From the NCBI GenBank assembly GCA_963205255.1, contig CAUJIK010000096.1, forward strand, positions 1-60,062: 60,062 bases of DNA, written 5' to 3'. The DNA is from Pseudomonadota bacterium (GTDB lineage Bacteria; Pseudomonadota; Gammaproteobacteria; Steroidobacterales; Steroidobacteraceae). The number at the start of each line of letters is the position of its first letter. Positions within the stretch are counted from its first letter, which is position 1. Below the pieces are notes generated by a model. That model was not told the DNA's origin. It searched no databases and was given only the letters and a program-made list of their open reading frames with translations. Positions 27,640-37,600 of this stretch are shown here, one piece after another. The position numbers and the translations under genes were made by a program.

Positions 27640-29999
27640 CCGGCGCTCTTGCCCGCCAGGCGCAGCCAGGTCTCGATCACCGTATCCGGATTCAGCGACA
27701 AGCTGGTAATGCCCTGCTCCACCAGCCACTCGGCCAGATCCGGATAGTCCGAGGGGCCCTGCCCGCAGATGCCGATGTACTTGCCCGCCTTGCGGCAGGC
27801 GTTGATGGCCATCGACATCAGCGCCTTCACCGCCGGATCACGCTCGTCGAACACCTTCGAGACGATGGCCGAGTCCCGATCCAGCCCCAGCGTCAGCTGC
27901 GTGAGGTCGTTGGAGCCAATGGACATGCCGTCGAAGTACTCCAGGAAGCGATCCGCCAGCAGTGCGTTGGACGGAATCTCGCACATCATGATGAGCTTCA
28001 GATCGTGCACGCCACGCGCCAGGCCGCGCTCGGCCAGCAGCGTCGTCACGGCCCGCGCTTCATCCAGCGTGCGCACGAAAGGCACCATCACCTGCACATT
28101 GGTGAGTCCGATGTCCTCGCGCACCCGGCGGATGGCGCGGCACTCCAGATCGAAGCAGGCCTGGAAATCCGGGTCGATGTAGCGCGACGCGCCACGGAAC
28201 CCCAGCATGGGATTCTCTTCGTGCGGCTCATAACGCTGCCCGCCGATGAGGTTGGCATATTCGTTCGACTTGAAGTCGGACAGGCGGACGATCACCGGCT
28301 CCGGCGCGAAGGCCGCGGCGATCTGCGCAATGCCCTCGGCGAGCTTGGTGACGAAGAACTCTTCCGGCCCCGCATAGCCCGCCATCTGCCCGTCCACGCG
28401 CGCCTTCACATCCGGTTCCAGCAGCGAATATTCGAGCAGCGCGCGCGGATGCACGCCGATCATGCGGTTGATGATGAACTCCAGCCGCGCCAGGCCCACG
28501 CCGTGATTGGGCAGCGTCGCCACACCGAAGGCGCGGTCCGGGTTGCCCACATTCATCATGATCTTCACCGGCGCTTCCGGCATGGCCTGCAGGTCGAGCT
28601 GTTGCTCGTCATAGTCGAGCAGACCTTCGTACACATGGCCGGTGTCGCCCTCGGCGCAGGAGACTGTCACGGCCTGCCCATCCGCGATGGCGCGCGTTGC
28701 GTCACCACAGCCCACCACCGCCGGCACGCCCAGCTCGCGGGCGATGATGGCGGCATGGCAGGTGCGCCCGCCGCGATTGGTGACGATGGCCGAGGCGCGC
28801 TTCATCACCGGCTCCCAGTCCGGGTCGGTCATGTCGGCCACCAGCACGTCACCGGGCTGCACGCGCGCGATGTCGCGCACACTGGTGATGACCCGCGCCC
28901 GGCCCGAGCCGATGCGCTGACCGATGCTGCGCCCCTCGACCAGCACCTTCGCCTTGCCCTTGAGCGTGAAGCGCTCCATGGTCAGGCCCTTGCGGCTCTG
29001 CACCGTCTCCGGCCGCGCCTGCAGGATGTAGAGTTCGCCATCCTCGCCGTCCTTGCCCCATTCGATGTCCATCGGGCAGCCGTAGTGCTGCTCGATCAGC
29101 AGCGCCTGGCGGGCGAGATCTTCGGCCTCGGCGTCGGTGAGCGAGAAGCGCCCGCGATCCGCGACAGGAACATCCACCGTGGTCACGCGCTCGGCGGAAC
29201 CAGCCGGCGCATAGATCATCTTGCTGGCCTTGGCGCCGAGATTGCGCCGCAGCACCGCGGAGCGGCCGGCGCGCAACGCCGCCTTGTGCAGATAGAACTC
29301 GTCCGGGTTCACCGCGCCCTGCACCACCATCTCGCCGAGGCCGAAGGAGCTGGTGATGAACACCACTTCGCGGAAGCCCGAATCGGTGTCGAGCGTGAAC
29401 ATCACGCCGCTGGCGCCGATGTCACTGCGCACCATGTGCTGCACGCCCACGGAAAGCGCCACGTCGCGGTGGTTGAAACCCTGGTGCACGCGGTAGGAAA
29501 TGGCGCGGTCATTGAAGAGCGAGGCAAACACCTCGTGGATGGCCGCCAGCACCGCCGCTTCGCCGCGCACATTGAGCAGGGTTTCCTGCTGGCCGGCGAA
29601 AGAGGCCTCGGGCAGGTCTTCCGCGGTGGCCGAGGAGCGCACCGCCACCGCGAGCCCAGAGTCGATGCCCATTTCACGCATGGCCTTGTCCACGGCCTGC
29701 TGCAGAGTGACCGGCAGGGGCGTTTCCATTATCCAGCCGCGGATGCGCGCGCCCGTTGCCGCCAGCTTCTGCACATCATCCACATCGAGCGAAGACAGCT
29801 CGGTATCGATGCGCTGGTCGAGACCGCCCTGCGCCAGGAACTCCCGATAGGCCTCAGCGGTGGTCGCGAACCCGTCCGGCACCTTCACGCCGAGCTGTGT
29901 CAGCGAGCGCAGCATCTCGCCCAGCGAGGCGTTCTTGCCGCCCACGCGCGCGACGTCTTCGCGACCCACTTCGCGCAATCCAACTACATACTCGGTCAT
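27636..29999 (-). CDS. ppsA: Phosphoenolpyruvate synthase
   Basis: A 787-residue gluconeogenic enzyme that makes PEP from pyruvate and ATP, with AMP and phosphate as products. The N-terminal ATP-grasp domain begins [20 protein letters not shown]; the phosphohistidine domain has [20 protein letters not shown] (His in TCHA); the C-terminal PEP/pyruvate barrel ends with [20 protein letters not shown] and [13 protein letters not shown]. Length is normal. It is co-transcribed with ppsR downstream. About 110 bases upstream separate it from the S9 peptidase gene on the same strand. Confidence 0.96.
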   Translation of the reverse strand: MTEYVVGLREVGREDVARVGGKNASLGEMLRSLTQLGVKVPDGFATTAEAYREFLAQGGLDQRIDTELSSLDVDDVQKLAATGARIRGWIMETPLPVTLQQAVDKAMREMGIDSGLAVAVRSSATAEDLPEASFAGQQETLLNVRGEAAVLAAIHEVFASLFNDRAISYRVHQGFNHRDVALSVGVQHMVRSDIGASGVMFTLDTDSGFREVVFITSSFGLGEMVVQGAVNPDEFYLHKAALRAGRSAVLRRNLGAKASKMIYAPAGSAERVTTVDVPVADRGRFSLTDAEAEDLARQALLIEQHYGCPMDIEWGKDGEDGELYILQARPETVQSRKGLTMERFTLKGKAKVLVEGRSIGQRIGSGRARVITSVRDIARVQPGDVLVADMTDPDWEPVMKRASAIVTNRGGRTCHAAIIARELGVPAVVGCGDATRAIADGQAVTVSCAEGDTGHVYEGLLDYDEQQLDLQAMPEAPVKIMMNVGNPDRAFGVATLPNHGVGLARLEFIINRMIGVHPRALLEYSLLEPDVKARVDGQMAGYAGPEEFFVTKLAEGIAQIAAAFAPEPVIVRLSDFKSNEYANLIGGQRYEPHEENPMLGFRGASRYIDPDFQACFDLECRAIRRVREDIGLTNVQVMVPFVRTLDEARAVTTLLAERGLARGVHDLKLIMMCEIPSNALLADRFLEYFDGMSIGSNDLTQLTLGLDRDSAIVSKVFDERDPAVKALMSMAINACRKAGKYIGICGQGPSDYPDLAEWLVEQGITSLSLNPDTVIETWLRLAGKSAG

Positions 30000-30109
30000 C
30001 AGTTCCCTGCCTGAGGATTCGGATCTGCGGCCATTCTAATATCACGGAGGGGCCGGAGCGGCCTCTATCACCGGATCCATGGGCACCGCCGGAGACACGT
30101 CGTCCACGC

Positions 30110-32068
30110 CTATCGCGGCTGGGCAGGATTGTGCTTCTCCACGAACGCAACGATCGCATTCAACATCGCCAGGCGTGTCTCGCCGCGTGAAAGCCAGTGG
30201 TCTTCACCGTCCAGAGTAACGAACTCCACAGCCTTGCCGGCGTCCTTCAGGGCCTTCGCCATGGCGACGCTCTGTTCGTACTCCACGACCGTGTCGTCCT
30301 TGCCGTGGATCAGCAGGATGGGCGCATCGGCCTTTGCGGCAAACCGAACTGGAGAGACCTCCCGCAAGTCCCGCTGCGTTCCCACCTGCTGTTTGAGCGC
30401 GCGGATCAGGGTCCGGTCCGCGCCACTCCTGATGATGTCCGATTCGATCATCTTCGCCGGATCGCTGACTCCGGCGACCGCTGCGGCGCAGCGGTAGAGA
30501 CCGGTCTGCAGCGTGACGCCGGCGAGCGCGGCATAGCCGCCGTAGCTGGCGCCGACGATGCATGCGCGATGCGGATCGACGGTTCCGGCCTGAGCCAGCG
30601 ACATCAGGCCATCGGAGATATCGCTCTGCATGGCTCGCCCCCACTCGCCGTCGCCGGCGTTCCGGAACGCGCTGCCATAGCCCGTCGAGCCGCGGAAATT
30701 CGGCTGCAGCACGGCATAGCCGCGCGAGGCAAAGGCCTGCGCCCACCAATCGAACTCCGGATAGTCGCGCGCGGCCGGTCCGCCGTGCGGCATCACGACG
30801 ACAGGCAGGTTCTTCTCGGGAGCACCGGGCGGGAGCGTCAAAACGGCGGAGATATCCAACCCGTCGGTGGCCTTGTAGTGGACCATGCGCGTCGGGCCGA
30901 CATCCTGCGACTGCAAGGTGTACGACATGCCGAGCGTCGTCACCTTGCTGCTCGTGGTGTCCACCAGCCACCAGGTTCCCGGATCACCAGCACCGGACGT
31001 CTCGACGATGAGCTTGTCGACAGACCGGTTCCAGTCCCGCACGTATGCGCTCTTGCCCGGGAAGGCCTTGAGCGCTGCGTCGACGGCCGCCTGGTGCTTT
31101 GGATCAAGGAAGTGATACGTAGGATAGTCGCCCTGGAGCATGTATCCCATCAGCCGCCGCGAGTACTCGTCAAAGAGGTTCGCCCGGATGCCGATGTCGT
31201 CCCGGACCTCCTTGCCTTCGCCACCAGCGACAGGCACCTCCATCCAGCGAAAACTCCCCTCGTCATCCTCCGTGCCATAGATGAGCGTATCCGGCGCCGC
31301 ACCCAGGCCCATCAGCGAAACCCCGCCCGTCGGGTGCGTGCCGCCCACGATGCGCTGCCCATCGCGATTGCGGATGACCCATTGGCCGTCGCGGCTGAAG
31401 AAATCGAGCGTCGCGCTGACTGCACCGTCGGGGCCGACGATCCACCGTCGATACCCGTCGCTCCGTATGCGCGGCGCGATGAGGCGGGTCTTGCGGCTGG
31501 CCAGATCCACCTCGTAGAGATCCGGGAGCATGCTCGAAAGATACAGGCCGGTCGGAGAGGAGCGGTCGATACTGGAGCGCTCCAGAGTGATGCCGCCGAA
31601 ATAGCCGAAGTACCTGTCCCCCTTCTGACGCACACCGTAGAAGCCGCGTACACCGCCGGTGACGGTCTTGCTGTCGGCGAAGATCGCCCACGGCTCCTTC
31701 CCGTCCAGCGGAAGCACCAGCATGCTGAAGAGCTCGATCCTGTCCGCCGAGAACTCCAGGAGACTGATCCTCTGCGTATCGGACCGCTGCACCAGGACGG
31801 TCTTCTCGCCGGCCCAGTAGATGCCGCGCACCTTGATGTCGCCGAGCACAATGGACTGCAATGGTTTCGACGTCCCTTCGAGCACGAGCAGGCGACGCGC
31901 GCCGCCGATGTCCGCGACAAACGCGATGCGCTCGCCCGAGGGCGACAGCGCGGCCATCTCGAAACTCGGCAGCTCGCCGTAGATCGACAGTGGCGGCACG
32001 GCTGCGAACGCCGGAAACGCGATCGCCGCCGGCAACAGCAGCGCCGCAATGATCCTGTAGAGCCTCAT
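30110..32068 (-). CDS. Exported S9-family prolyl oligopeptidase-like peptidase
   Basis: A 652-residue protein with a Sec signal peptide (LYRIIAALLLPAAIAFPAFA). A beta-propeller spans about residues 25-400 and a C-terminal alpha/beta-hydrolase carries the triad: Ser in IVGASYGGYAAL (about residue 507), Asp in GKDDTVVEY (about 592) and His in GEDHWLSRGE (about 624). VVMPHGGPAARDYPEFDWWA and VLQPNFRGSTGYG are typical S9 segments. It probably degrades peptides in the periplasm. It is a single gene, downstream of pbpC on the same strand. Confidence 0.9.
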   Translation of the reverse strand: MRLYRIIAALLLPAAIAFPAFAAVPPLSIYGELPSFEMAALSPSGERIAFVADIGGARRLLVLEGTSKPLQSIVLGDIKVRGIYWAGEKTVLVQRSDTQRISLLEFSADRIELFSMLVLPLDGKEPWAIFADSKTVTGGVRGFYGVRQKGDRYFGYFGGITLERSSIDRSSPTGLYLSSMLPDLYEVDLASRKTRLIAPRIRSDGYRRWIVGPDGAVSATLDFFSRDGQWVIRNRDGQRIVGGTHPTGGVSLMGLGAAPDTLIYGTEDDEGSFRWMEVPVAGGEGKEVRDDIGIRANLFDEYSRRLMGYMLQGDYPTYHFLDPKHQAAVDAALKAFPGKSAYVRDWNRSVDKLIVETSGAGDPGTWWLVDTTSSKVTTLGMSYTLQSQDVGPTRMVHYKATDGLDISAVLTLPPGAPEKNLPVVVMPHGGPAARDYPEFDWWAQAFASRGYAVLQPNFRGSTGYGSAFRNAGDGEWGRAMQSDISDGLMSLAQAGTVDPHRACIVGASYGGYAALAGVTLQTGLYRCAAAVAGVSDPAKMIESDIIRSGADRTLIRALKQQVGTQRDLREVSPVRFAAKADAPILLIHGKDDTVVEYEQSVAMAKALKDAGKAVEFVTLDGEDHWLSRGETRLAMLNAIVAFVEKHNPAQPR

Positions 32069-32197
32069 CGTTGTCAGTCCTCGCTGAGTTCCACCCCATT
32101 ATTGTTGACCGAGGATTACCACATGCGAGTCGCGATCGACAGTTTTCGCCGCGAGGCCCGGGGCTTATGGAAAACCAGCGCGCGATTCCGCCCCGGA

Positions 32198-34612
32198 CTA
32201 CTCGTTCGACAGCACTTCAAAGCGCCGCGTCAGCCGGCGCCCGGCATCATCCACCGCCGTGAGGCGGTGCATCCCCGGCGTCACATCGGTCACCAGCTGG
32301 TGCGCGAGGCGGGTTTCGCCCACATAGGTCTCATCCAGATGCCAGTACACCGTGGCTCCCGCATCACGGTGCGCCAGCTCGAACACCGCCCGGCCACGCC
32401 GCCCGTCCAGATCCACGGGGATGAAGATCCTGCCCGCCGGCCCCGGATAGAGGAACTCCATCGCCGTGTCGCTCTCCTCCGCCAGAACCTGTTGCGCACA
32501 ATCCGGCCGCAGCGGCGGCAATGGCCGGTAGTCACCGCGCTGCTGGCGATAGAACAGCTCGATGGCGGGCGGCAGCACCAGCCGCGGCTCGTGGCGCATG
32601 CCCGACACACGCTCGCAACCGGCATGCACGCGGTAGCGCCCATCGGCACTGAGGTGCACCAGCCGATGCCAGGGGGTCTGCTGGTCGAAGTGGCTGACCA
32701 CCGGCACGCGCGCCGGTCGCGCCGCGCAAAGCTCCGAGGCCAGATATCCATCATCGGCGCACACCTGCACCGTCTTCAGCGCACCCACCGGCTCCACATA
32801 CCAGGGCGCGGGCTCGAGCAGATCGTGCAGCGCGAACAGCAGCGGCGCCGCCGCGAGGCCACCGACCAGGCCCGGCACGCCGCGGCCATCGGCATTGCCG
32901 GTCCACACGGCCACGGTGTGCCGCGTGCCGCTGCCCACTGCCCAGGCATCGCGCAGCCCCCAGCTGGTGCCGGTCTTCCAGGCGATGTGGCGGCTGCTTG
33001 CGAAGCTACGCCAATGCGCCTCCTCCTGCGGCCGCGGCACTTCCAGCAAAGCCGTCTGCGTGAGCCACGCCGCGCCGGTGGAAAAGGCCCAGCGACGCGG
33101 CCCATGATCGCGCCCGCGAGGCGGCATGTGATCCGGCGATGACGCATTCGCGTCAGCATCGTCCATCGCGCGCAGCACTTGCAGTTCCGCGGGCCCGGCA
33201 CGCGTGGCTGTCCCCGCGGCGCGCGCGCGATCGGCAAGTTGCGCATAGGCGCCCGCCACATCCCACAGCCGCGCTTCGGCGCCACCGAGAATCAGCGCCA
33301 GGCCATAGTGATCCGCGGGCCGCGCAAGATCGCTGAATCCCATGCCGCGCAGCAGCGCATGAAAACGCGGATAGCCGTATTCGCGCAGCAGCCGCACCGC
33401 CGGCACATTGAAGGATTGCGCCAGCGCCTCGTCCGCCGGCACCGCGCCGCGGAAACTGCGATCGAAGTTCTCGGGCGCGAAGCCCGCAAGCCGCGTGGGA
33501 ATGTCCGGCACCAGCATCTGCGGCAGCAGCTGGCCGCTGTCGAGCATGGCGGCATAGAGGAAGGGCTTGAGGATGCTGCCGGTGCTGCGCGGCCGCTGCA
33601 CGATGTCCACGGCCAGCGCGCGCGGCCCGGCCGTCGCCCAGCCGGCATTGCCCACATAGGCCAGCACCTCGAAACTGTGGTTGTCGACGATGAGCGCCGC
33701 GGCATTGCCGATGCCGCGGTCGGCCAGATCCTCGGCATGTTCGGCCACGCGCGCGCTGGCCGCGCGTTGCAGCGCCGGATCCAGCGTGGTGCGGAAGCGG
33801 TTCTGTCCCGGATGACGGCGCCGCAAAGTCTCGAGCAGATGCGGCGCGTGGTCAGGCAGTGCCTGCGGGGCCGCCACCAGAGGTTCGGCGAGAGCCAGTT
33901 CCAGATCCTGTGCTGCCATCGCCCCGCGTGCAGCAAGACGCCCCAGCAACGCATCGCGCCGCGCCTGCAATCGCACGCGGTTGCGCCCCGGCGTGACCAG
34001 TGCCGGCGAATTGGGCAGCACCGCCAGCGTCGCGGCCTCGGCCCAGGACAATGCCTCGGGAGAGCGCGCGAAGTAACGCCACGCCGCCGCCTCCAGCCCC
34101 ACCACATTGCCGCCGAAAGGCGCATGGCTGGCATAGAGCGCCAGCAACTCCTGTTTGTCGTAGGCCACTTCCAGCCGCAGCGCCAGCAGCATCTCCCACA
34201 ACTTGCCCGCGTAGCTGCGCGCAGGTTGCGCGCCACCCTGCGCGCGCGCCAGCCGCGCCAGCTGCATGGTGAGCGTGCTCGCGCCGCTGACCACGCGGCG
34301 CGCGTTCCAGTTGCTGCGCAGCGCGCGTGCCACGGCCACGGAATCAACGCCGGGATGGCGCAGGAAACGCCGATCCTCGTACTCCATCAATGCCTGCGCG
34401 AAACGCGCGGGCACGCGCCCGGTCTCGGGAAAACGCCATTGCCCATCGGCGGCGATGCGCGCGCCGAGCAGGCTGTCGTCGCGCGCCAGCAGCACGGCCG
34501 ATACCGGATCGCTGAACAGCGGACGCGGCAGCAGCAGGGCAAAGCCGATCGCACCGGCCAGCGCCAGCGCAATGAGCCCCGCTGTCAGCGCGCGCCGGTT
34601 ACGGCGCCACAA
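32198..34612 (-). CDS. pbpC: Penicillin-binding protein 1C
   Basis: About 804 residues from TTG 34612, which lies within the last codons of the alpha-2-macroglobulin gene; no ATG is available near the N terminus, so the start is uncertain. A membrane anchor (LTAGLIALALAGAIGFALLL) precedes the glycosyltransferase domain (ALMEYEDRRFLRHPGVDSVA, GASTLTMQLARL). The transpeptidase domain has the serine motif RSTGSILKPFLYA, SFNVP, and AWKTGTSWGLRDAW. A C-terminal beta domain follows (from about residue 690). It follows the macroglobulin gene as in E. coli yfhM-pbpC. Confidence 0.92.
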   Translation of the reverse strand: MWRRNRRALTAGLIALALAGAIGFALLLPRPLFSDPVSAVLLARDDSLLGARIAADGQWRFPETGRVPARFAQALMEYEDRRFLRHPGVDSVAVARALRSNWNARRVVSGASTLTMQLARLARAQGGAQPARSYAGKLWEMLLALRLEVAYDKQELLALYASHAPFGGNVVGLEAAAWRYFARSPEALSWAEAATLAVLPNSPALVTPGRNRVRLQARRDALLGRLAARGAMAAQDLELALAEPLVAAPQALPDHAPHLLETLRRRHPGQNRFRTTLDPALQRAASARVAEHAEDLADRGIGNAAALIVDNHSFEVLAYVGNAGWATAGPRALAVDIVQRPRSTGSILKPFLYAAMLDSGQLLPQMLVPDIPTRLAGFAPENFDRSFRGAVPADEALAQSFNVPAVRLLREYGYPRFHALLRGMGFSDLARPADHYGLALILGGAEARLWDVAGAYAQLADRARAAGTATRAGPAELQVLRAMDDADANASSPDHMPPRGRDHGPRRWAFSTGAAWLTQTALLEVPRPQEEAHWRSFASSRHIAWKTGTSWGLRDAWAVGSGTRHTVAVWTGNADGRGVPGLVGGLAAAPLLFALHDLLEPAPWYVEPVGALKTVQVCADDGYLASELCAARPARVPVVSHFDQQTPWHRLVHLSADGRYRVHAGCERVSGMRHEPRLVLPPAIELFYRQQRGDYRPLPPLRPDCAQQVLAEESDTAMEFLYPGPAGRIFIPVDLDGRRGRAVFELAHRDAGATVYWHLDETYVGETRLAHQLVTDVTPGMHRLTAVDDAGRRLTRRFEVLSNE

Positions 34613-37600
34613 CCTCGGTCCATCGGCCCGCGCTGCGGGCCTGCTTGCTGGCGTCGTACATCGCCTCCACCTGCACACCGGGCAGATAGTAGCGGCCGCT
34701 GTAGGCCGCGTTGACGCGTGTCTGGAAACGGATGGTCTCGCCCGGCCGCAGGCGGAAATACTGCATCACGCGATCATCGCGGATGTCCACGTGATCGGTG
34801 CGCGGTGCGGTCGCGGCGGGTCGGCCATCGATGCCGCCGCGCGCGCCGTCGCGCTCGCCTCTCATCTCGTCACCCGCGAGCCGCTCATTGTGGATCTCCC
34901 ATCCCGAGGGAACGATCTGCGTCAGCGCGATGTGGTCGATGGGCTGCCGCGTGAGATTCTCCACCGCCAGATCCACGATCACATCCGCGCCCTGCGGCAG
35001 CCGCGTCACATCCACCGGCTGGCCCTGCGCATCGGAATAGTTCACGCGCAGCAGCAGACCGTTCTGCACCGCGCCCTCCTCGCCCGCCGGCGGCGTGCCA
35101 CGCACCGCCAACGTCGCGAACAGCGGACCCTGCGAAGTGTTCGCCACGCGCAGCGCCTGGCCGCCCTGGGGAATATCCGTCAGCGTCGTCTGATACACCG
35201 GATTCGACGAACTCACATTCGTGGCGCGTGTGCCCAGTGTCTGCCCGAAGGTGAACGGCCCATCCTGCTGCGCGCCAACCAGCTGCGACATGGCCAGCAG
35301 CGACCAGGCCACGGACTGGGTCGAATGCCAGCGGTCCGTCGCCATCTCGTCCGAGATGGCGCGGATCACCGGCAATGCGCGATCGAGCTGGCCGGTGATC
35401 ACCAGCGCCTGCAGCACCACGGCGTGGTCGCGCAGCGCCGAACCGAAGGTGTAGTCGGTGCCTTCACCGGCACGCACCGCGAGCGGATCACCGCTGGCAA
35501 GACCACGCGCCGCATCGGCAAGTCCGGCAAGCTGGTAGCTGGAAGCCAGCATCCAGCGCTCGACCGTGCCCAGCTCGCGAAGCTCGCGCAGGCGGTTCAT
35601 CGCACCGACCTCAGGCTGGCCGGCGCGCGCGAGCACATACAGGCGGTAGGCCTGATCCATCGCGCTCGTGGCCTGGCCCGGCTGCCAGCCCTGCGCCATG
35701 CTGCGCAGGTTGCGCAGCAATCCGGCGCGCATCGAAGCCGGCACGCTGTACCCCTGACGCTCGGCTTCGACGAGGAAGTGACCCGCCCAGGTGGTGGACC
35801 AGCTCTGGTAGCCCGACAGCGGTCCGCTGGCAAAGCCGCCACTGCCGCCCGGCCAGTAGCTGAAGCCGCCATTGCCGAGCTGGAAGGCGCGCAGGCGCTC
35901 TATGCCGGCGCGCACATTGTCCTCGACCTGCCGCGTGCGCTCGGGATCGAGCTTCACCAGCGCGCCGACGAACAGCTGCGGGAACACCGCCGAGACCACC
36001 TGCTCGAGGCAGCCATGCGGATAGGCGATGAGATAGCGCAGCCGCTCTTCCAGATTCAGCGGCGGCAGCGCGGAGACCTCCAGCGTCACATGGTTGGTCC
36101 CTGGCAGACCATGCAGGCGCACATCGGTGTTCCAGCTCTGCCCCGCCTCGATCAGCTGCGTGACCAGACGCGTGGTCGGCGGATTCGGGCTGCGCACCTC
36201 GATGTGGATCTCGGCTTCAGCGCGGTTCTGGCCGCTCACCGCCGCGAACTTCACCGTGCTCGCACCGAGACGGCCGCCAGCCCTCAGGTGCAGCATGCCC
36301 AGCTGGTCGCCGGTGCGCTCGAAGCGCAGCGCCGTGGAATTGCTGCCCACCACCTCGAACATGCCATCCGGCTGAATCGACAGCCGCACATCGCGCACGC
36401 TGTCGTTCATCGCAAACACCGAAACCGGCACGGCGATTTCCTCGCCCGGGCCGACCACACGCGGCATCGTCGGCAGGATCATCAGAGGCTGGCGCACGTA
36501 CACCTGCTTCTCGGCCGAACCGAAAGAGGCGGGCTTGCCCGCATTGCTGCCCGCCACCACCATCACGCGCACCGCGCCCACATAACGCGGCAGCTGAACC
36601 TCCTGCTCCTGGGTCTGCCCGGCCTTGAGCTGGAACGGGCCCAGCAATTGCGCTACCGGCGGGAAGCGTGACTGCGGCTGGTTCGCCGCATCGGCCGCGG
36701 CGCCATCCGAACCGCCCAGCGCCAGCAGCCGCTCGAGGCTCGCGCCATAGGCGCCGATCACTTCATCGAACAGATCCCAGGTGCGCACACCCAGCGCCTC
36801 ACGGCGGAAGAACTCCTGGTGCAGATCCGGCGTGCGGAAACCCGTCAGCGACAGCAGGCCTTCGTCCACCACCGCAAGCGTATAGGTCATCGGCTTGCCC
36901 TGTGCCTCGCTGACCTTCACGCTCACTTTCGATTCCGGCCGCCACTCGTCTGCGGCCTGCAGCACCGGCTTCAGGTGCGTGGCGTCATCGGCCACCAGCA
37001 GCGGCAGCACACCATAGAGGCGTATCGGCCGGTCATTGCTCTTGCCCTCGTGCGGCTGCACCAGCGTCACCGACACATAGGCATTGGGCGTCATGGCCGC
37101 GGTGACCGGAATGTTCACGCGCGTATTGCCCGCGACCGGCTCCACCCAGCGCGCATCGAGAATGCTGCTGCCATTCTCCACCGTGACCAGCGCGCGGCCC
37201 TGCGAACTCTCGGGCAGCTGGATCACCGCCGTCTCGCCCACCTGGTAGCTAGCCTTGTCGGCAGTGAGATTGAGCATCGTCGCGGCGGGGCCGGACTGCT
37301 CGCGCTCGCGGCCGGCCCACGAAGGCCAGTCGATGTAGAAGGTGCGGCCCGCGCAATGCCCTCCCTGCGCATCGCACACGCGCAGCAGGTAACGGCCCCA
37401 CTGCGGATAGTTGACGCGCAACTTCCAGCTGCCACGCCCCTCGGCATCGGTGCTCACCGCGTCTTCGCTGATGAGCGCGCTGGCCTGTCGCGCCACATAG
37501 TCGGCCAGCGACTCCTCGCTGCGGTCCCACCACCAGCGCCACTCCACCTTGTAGAGCGTGACCTTGAGATTGCGCACCGCCACCGGTTGCCCCTGCGCCG

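Noticed and set aside
28005-30014. 669-codon open frame on the + strand
   Set aside because: Exactly antisense to ppsA. High GC content removes stop codons from the opposite strand; the translation is His/Arg/Gly-rich with no family features.
30197-33142. 981-codon open frame on the + strand
   Set aside because: Runs antisense through the S9 peptidase, the gap and part of pbpC, all of which have intact catalytic motifs.
34266-36671. 801-codon open frame on the + strand
   Set aside because: Antisense to the alpha-2-macroglobulin gene, low-complexity Arg/His/Ala translation, no ribosome site.
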